Origin: an uncultured Flavobacteriales bacterium
Lineage (GTDB): Bacteria; Bacteroidota; Bacteroidia; Flavobacteriales_D; Parvicellaceae
NCBI GenBank assembly: GCA_938084875.1
Contig: CALKFX010000051.1
Span: 1-8,449 of the forward strand
Length of the DNA stretch: 8,449 nucleotides
Direction of reading: 5' to 3'
The notes beneath the pieces were generated by a model. It was not told the origin of the DNA. It saw nothing but the letters and a program-made list of their open reading frames with translations, and ran no database searches. This document shows positions 6,754 to 8,449 of this stretch, piece after piece; the first letter of the stretch is position 1; every line of letters begins with the position of its first letter. The position numbers were made by a program, and so were the translations under genes.

Positions 6754-7274
6754 TATTTATAGCTGTTTTGTTCAGTATTTTATTCTCTTGTAAAAATAAT
6801 AATGAGAATTTTCAGGAAGATGATTCCTTAGGTGTTTTTGATAAGGAGTCTTCTATAAAAATGAATAAGTCGTGGTTGGTTGATGAAGTTTTTAAAATTG
6901 ATCAGTATTGTTTAAGACAGGGTTGGGAAATGCTAAATTCTGAAAGTGGCCTTAGATATAAAATTTTATATAAAAGTAATTCTGGTATTAAAGCTTATGA
7001 AGGTAGTGAAGTAATAATAGCTTACGACATTAGATTAATGGATTCCTTTCAGACCAAATGTTATAATTCAGATTCGAGTGGTCTTGCGAAGTTTAAAGTT
7101 GAACATTCTACTATTGAAACTGGTATTCATGAAGTTGTAACCTATTTAGAAAAGAACGATAGTGCTTTAGTAATTTTACCTCATCACATAGCTCATGGAA
7201 TTTCTGGAGATTCTAAGCTTATTCCACCTTTATCAACAGTTTTATACTTTATTAAGATTATAGATATTGAATAA
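6741..7274 (+). CDS. FKBP-type peptidyl-prolyl isomerase lipoprotein, GldI-like
   Basis: The protein starts at a TTG inside the end of the DHH gene; an in-frame stop at 6732 bars any earlier start, and the first in-frame ATG (residue 41) would remove the signal. From TTG the N-terminus is MFRIIFIAVLFSILFSC, a good lipoprotein signal with lipobox LFSC at Cys17. The segment KESSIKMNKSWLVDE (35-49) followed by a small FKBP domain (about 70-177) resembles the gliding-motility lipoprotein GldI of flavobacteria, which is of similar length. FKBP marks are AYEGSEVIIAYDIRL (85-99), ETGIHEVVTYL (126-136) and LPHHIAHGISGD...LIPPLSTVLYFIKIIDI (146-176). Several FKBP active-site positions look changed: His130 where a Trp is usual, and His152 in place of the Tyr of LAYG. 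It may therefore be a chaperone-like fold with weak isomerase activity. It likely acts in the periplasm, anchored to a membrane; a role in gliding or type IX secretion is inferred from similarity only. Confidence 0.82.
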   Translation: MFRIIFIAVLFSILFSCKNNNENFQEDDSLGVFDKESSIKMNKSWLVDEVFKIDQYCLRQGWEMLNSESGLRYKILYKSNSGIKAYEGSEVIIAYDIRLMDSFQTKCYNSDSSGLAKFKVEHSTIETGIHEVVTYLEKNDSALVILPHHIAHGISGDSKLIPPLSTVLYFIKIIDIE

Positions 7275-8142
7275 AGCTATTTTCTTTTATATCATATTTT
7301 TTTTTCTTTACGGTTGTAATGAAAAAAGTAATTCATTTATTAAAACTGACAATGGCTATTTATTACATTTTCATGAGATTTCTGGAGATACCAATCATGT
7401 AAATAAAGGATGTATAGTCAATTTGAATATAATTGCTAAAGATGCTAACCAAAAAATTATTTTTTCTTCTAAGGAAAACGGTTTAGATGGGGTTTCTTCC
7501 TTTTTCTACGACTCCACTATTTTAAAATCTGCTTTGAATTCTATTTTATTAAAGACTTTTAAAGGAGATAGTTTGTCATTTTATATGAAATCTTCCGATT
7601 TTTATAAGAGTTTATTTGGTGAAAATTTTTTAAATAGAATAATTATAGATACCTCTTTATTAAAAGTAGACTTAAAGGTTTTGGGTTATTTTAATTTTCA
7701 AGAGCAAATAGATTATGAAAAAAAACTTGAAAAATCTGCTCAGAATAAAGAAGATTCAATATTGAATCTTGCAAAAAAATCATGGGACAGTAAATTTCTT
7801 AATATTTATAAAAGTCGTGGTTTATATGCTATTAAATTATCTTCTAATGATTCTTTAAATTTTTATAGAGATTCTATTAAAAATGAAATTATAATCGGAT
7901 ATACCTTAAAGGAAATTTCAGGACGTGTAATTTATGAAACAAGCTATTTAAAGCCAGAAATATATGATAGAAGCAAAGAGGGACAATTATTGAAAGGGTT
8001 TGAAATTCTTGTAGGTAATTTTCAAAAAGGAGATTCAATTATTGCATTGATTCCATCCAATCTTTTATTTGGAAAAAACGGTTCATTTATTAACCAGATT
8101 CCTCCTTTCACCCCAATGAAGGTTAATTTAAAAATAAATTAA
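7267..8142 (+). CDS. Lipoprotein with two degenerate FKBP-like domains
   Basis: The start is again a TTG, lying in the last eight bases of the preceding gene; an in-frame stop at 7261 blocks anything further upstream and the first internal Met is at residue 107. The TTG start gives MNKAIFFYIIFFFLYGC, a lipoprotein signal with lipobox LYGC at Cys17. The mature part looks like two FKBP-like domains joined by a charged helical linker (about 146-178, EKKLEKSAQNKEDS). The first (about 28-141) keeps the outline (GCIVNLNIIAKDA, FKGDSLSFYMKSSDFYKSLFG) but not the catalytic residues. The second (about 185-291) is clearer: NEIIIGYTLKEISGRVIYE, then FQKGDSIIALIPSNLLFGKNGSF and QIPPFTPMKVNLKI. LLFG stands where active FKBPs usually have LAYG. 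It is probably a periplasmic folding or assembly factor working with the GldI-like protein encoded just upstream. Its stop is three bases from the stop of the converging minus-strand gene. Confidence 0.75.
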   Translation: MNKAIFFYIIFFFLYGCNEKSNSFIKTDNGYLLHFHEISGDTNHVNKGCIVNLNIIAKDANQKIIFSSKENGLDGVSSFFYDSTILKSALNSILLKTFKGDSLSFYMKSSDFYKSLFGENFLNRIIIDTSLLKVDLKVLGYFNFQEQIDYEKKLEKSAQNKEDSILNLAKKSWDSKFLNIYKSRGLYAIKLSSNDSLNFYRDSIKNEIIIGYTLKEISGRVIYETSYLKPEIYDRSKEGQLLKGFEILVGNFQKGDSIIALIPSNLLFGKNGSFINQIPPFTPMKVNLKIN

Positions 8143-8145
8143 AAT

Positions 8146-8449
8146 TTATTCAAATATGAAAATAGTAGGTTTTTTCTCTAGAATAATTTTACTGTTAGAT
8201 AATTCATAGACACTTTTAGTAATAATCTTTTCACTTTTTCCAGTTATATCAATAGCAATGCTTATTCTTTTGTTTTGAGGTTTTAGTTGTTTTATTAAAT
8301 CTTCTAGAACTTTTTGATTTCGGTATGGTGTTTCAATAAAAATATGTGCTCCAGATTTTTTTTGAATAATATTTATTTCTTTTATTCTATCTTTTTGTTC
8401 AATAGGTAGGTAGCCATGGAATTTAAACTCTTGGCCATTTAACCCGCTA
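8146..8449 (-). CDS. SAM-dependent methyltransferase, RsmI-like (tetrapyrrole-methylase fold), C-terminal part
   Basis: Read on the minus strand, the last 100 residues of a protein run from the right edge of the window to a TAA at 8148-8146. They begin SGLNGQEFKFHGYLPIEQ and contain HIFIETPYRNQKVLEDL (35-51 of the visible part), ending in EKKPTIFIFE. The SGL...F.F.GYLP pattern followed by FIETPYRN is typical of the RsmI/YraL family, whose characterised member methylates the 2'-O of C1402 in 16S rRNA. Bacteroidota carry a short paralog with the GLNGQ form, which is what this looks like, so the rRNA target is not certain. The N-terminal SAM-binding half lies outside the window. The gene converges on the FKBP lipoprotein gene, with only three bases between the two stop codons and no clear GC-rich terminator. 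Confidence 0.85.
   Translation of the reverse strand, partial: SGLNGQEFKFHGYLPIEQKDRIKEINIIQKKSGAHIFIETPYRNQKVLEDLIKQLKPQNKRISIAIDITGKSEKIITKSVYELSNSKIILEKKPTIFIFE

Noticed and set aside
6486..8037. About 20 identical bases encoding NFQKGDS in the DHH gene (near 6486) and in the second FKBP gene (near 8017), as a direct repeat
   Set aside because: Both copies are in frame within unrelated proteins and use AT-rich codons; no other shared flanks, so coincidence is the simplest reading.
8133..8150. AT-only palindrome (AATAAATT, two bases, AATTTATT) across the convergent stop codons, as a bidirectional terminator
   Set aside because: It contains no G or C, so the stem would be very weak, and such A/T palindromes are expected by chance in DNA this AT-rich.

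Overview
The window is AT-rich and tightly packed, and reads as chromosomal sequence from a member of the Bacteroidota, most likely a marine Flavobacteriales. Three things support this. The first is a promoter of the Bacteroidota type (TTG, 19 nt, TAnnTTTG) upstream of the aldolase gene. The second is the gene set: an Omp85/TamA-like barrel, fbaA and accD in a row, and a DHH phosphoesterase followed by GldI-like FKBP lipoproteins. The third is sequence style, including a flavobacterial-looking AccD without zinc-ribbon cysteines and short AT-rich leaders without strong Shine-Dalgarno sequences. No rRNA, tRNA, CRISPR array, IS element or phage gene was seen, and no gene-free stretch exceeds about 150 bases.

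Layout. Bases 1-1053 hold the 3' part of an outer-membrane BamA/TamA-family barrel gene, open at the left edge. Bases 1142-3063 hold fbaA and accD, joined by a 4-base ATGA overlap and driven by a well-matched promoter. Bases 3178-3200 are a perfect 10+10 dyad lying over a possible -7 box. It sits just ahead of a two-gene unit (3210-4148) encoding a polytopic membrane protein and a small winged-helix regulator with no spacing between them. Bases 4211-5749 encode an unrecognised acidic lipoprotein and an unrecognised secreted protein. Bases 5767-8142 are an overlapping trio: an NrnA-type DHH phosphoesterase, a GldI-like FKBP lipoprotein and a second lipoprotein with two degenerate FKBP-like domains. 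Both lipoprotein genes appear to start at TTG codons inside the preceding gene. On the minus strand, 8146-8449 is the C-terminal part of an RsmI-like SAM-dependent methyltransferase, converging on the FKBP gene with 3 bases between the stop codons.

How they fit together. The left half mixes envelope assembly with central carbon and fatty-acid metabolism (aldolase; the beta subunit of acetyl-CoA carboxyltransferase). The right half is mostly envelope proteins: lipoproteins, a secreted protein and periplasmic prolyl-isomerase-like folds that may assist gliding or secretion machinery. I found no convincing new defence or mobile system. The points most worth a second look are the dyad and regulator pair, the zinc-ribbon loss in AccD, the TTG-started overlapping lipoprotein genes and the eroded FKBP active sites.
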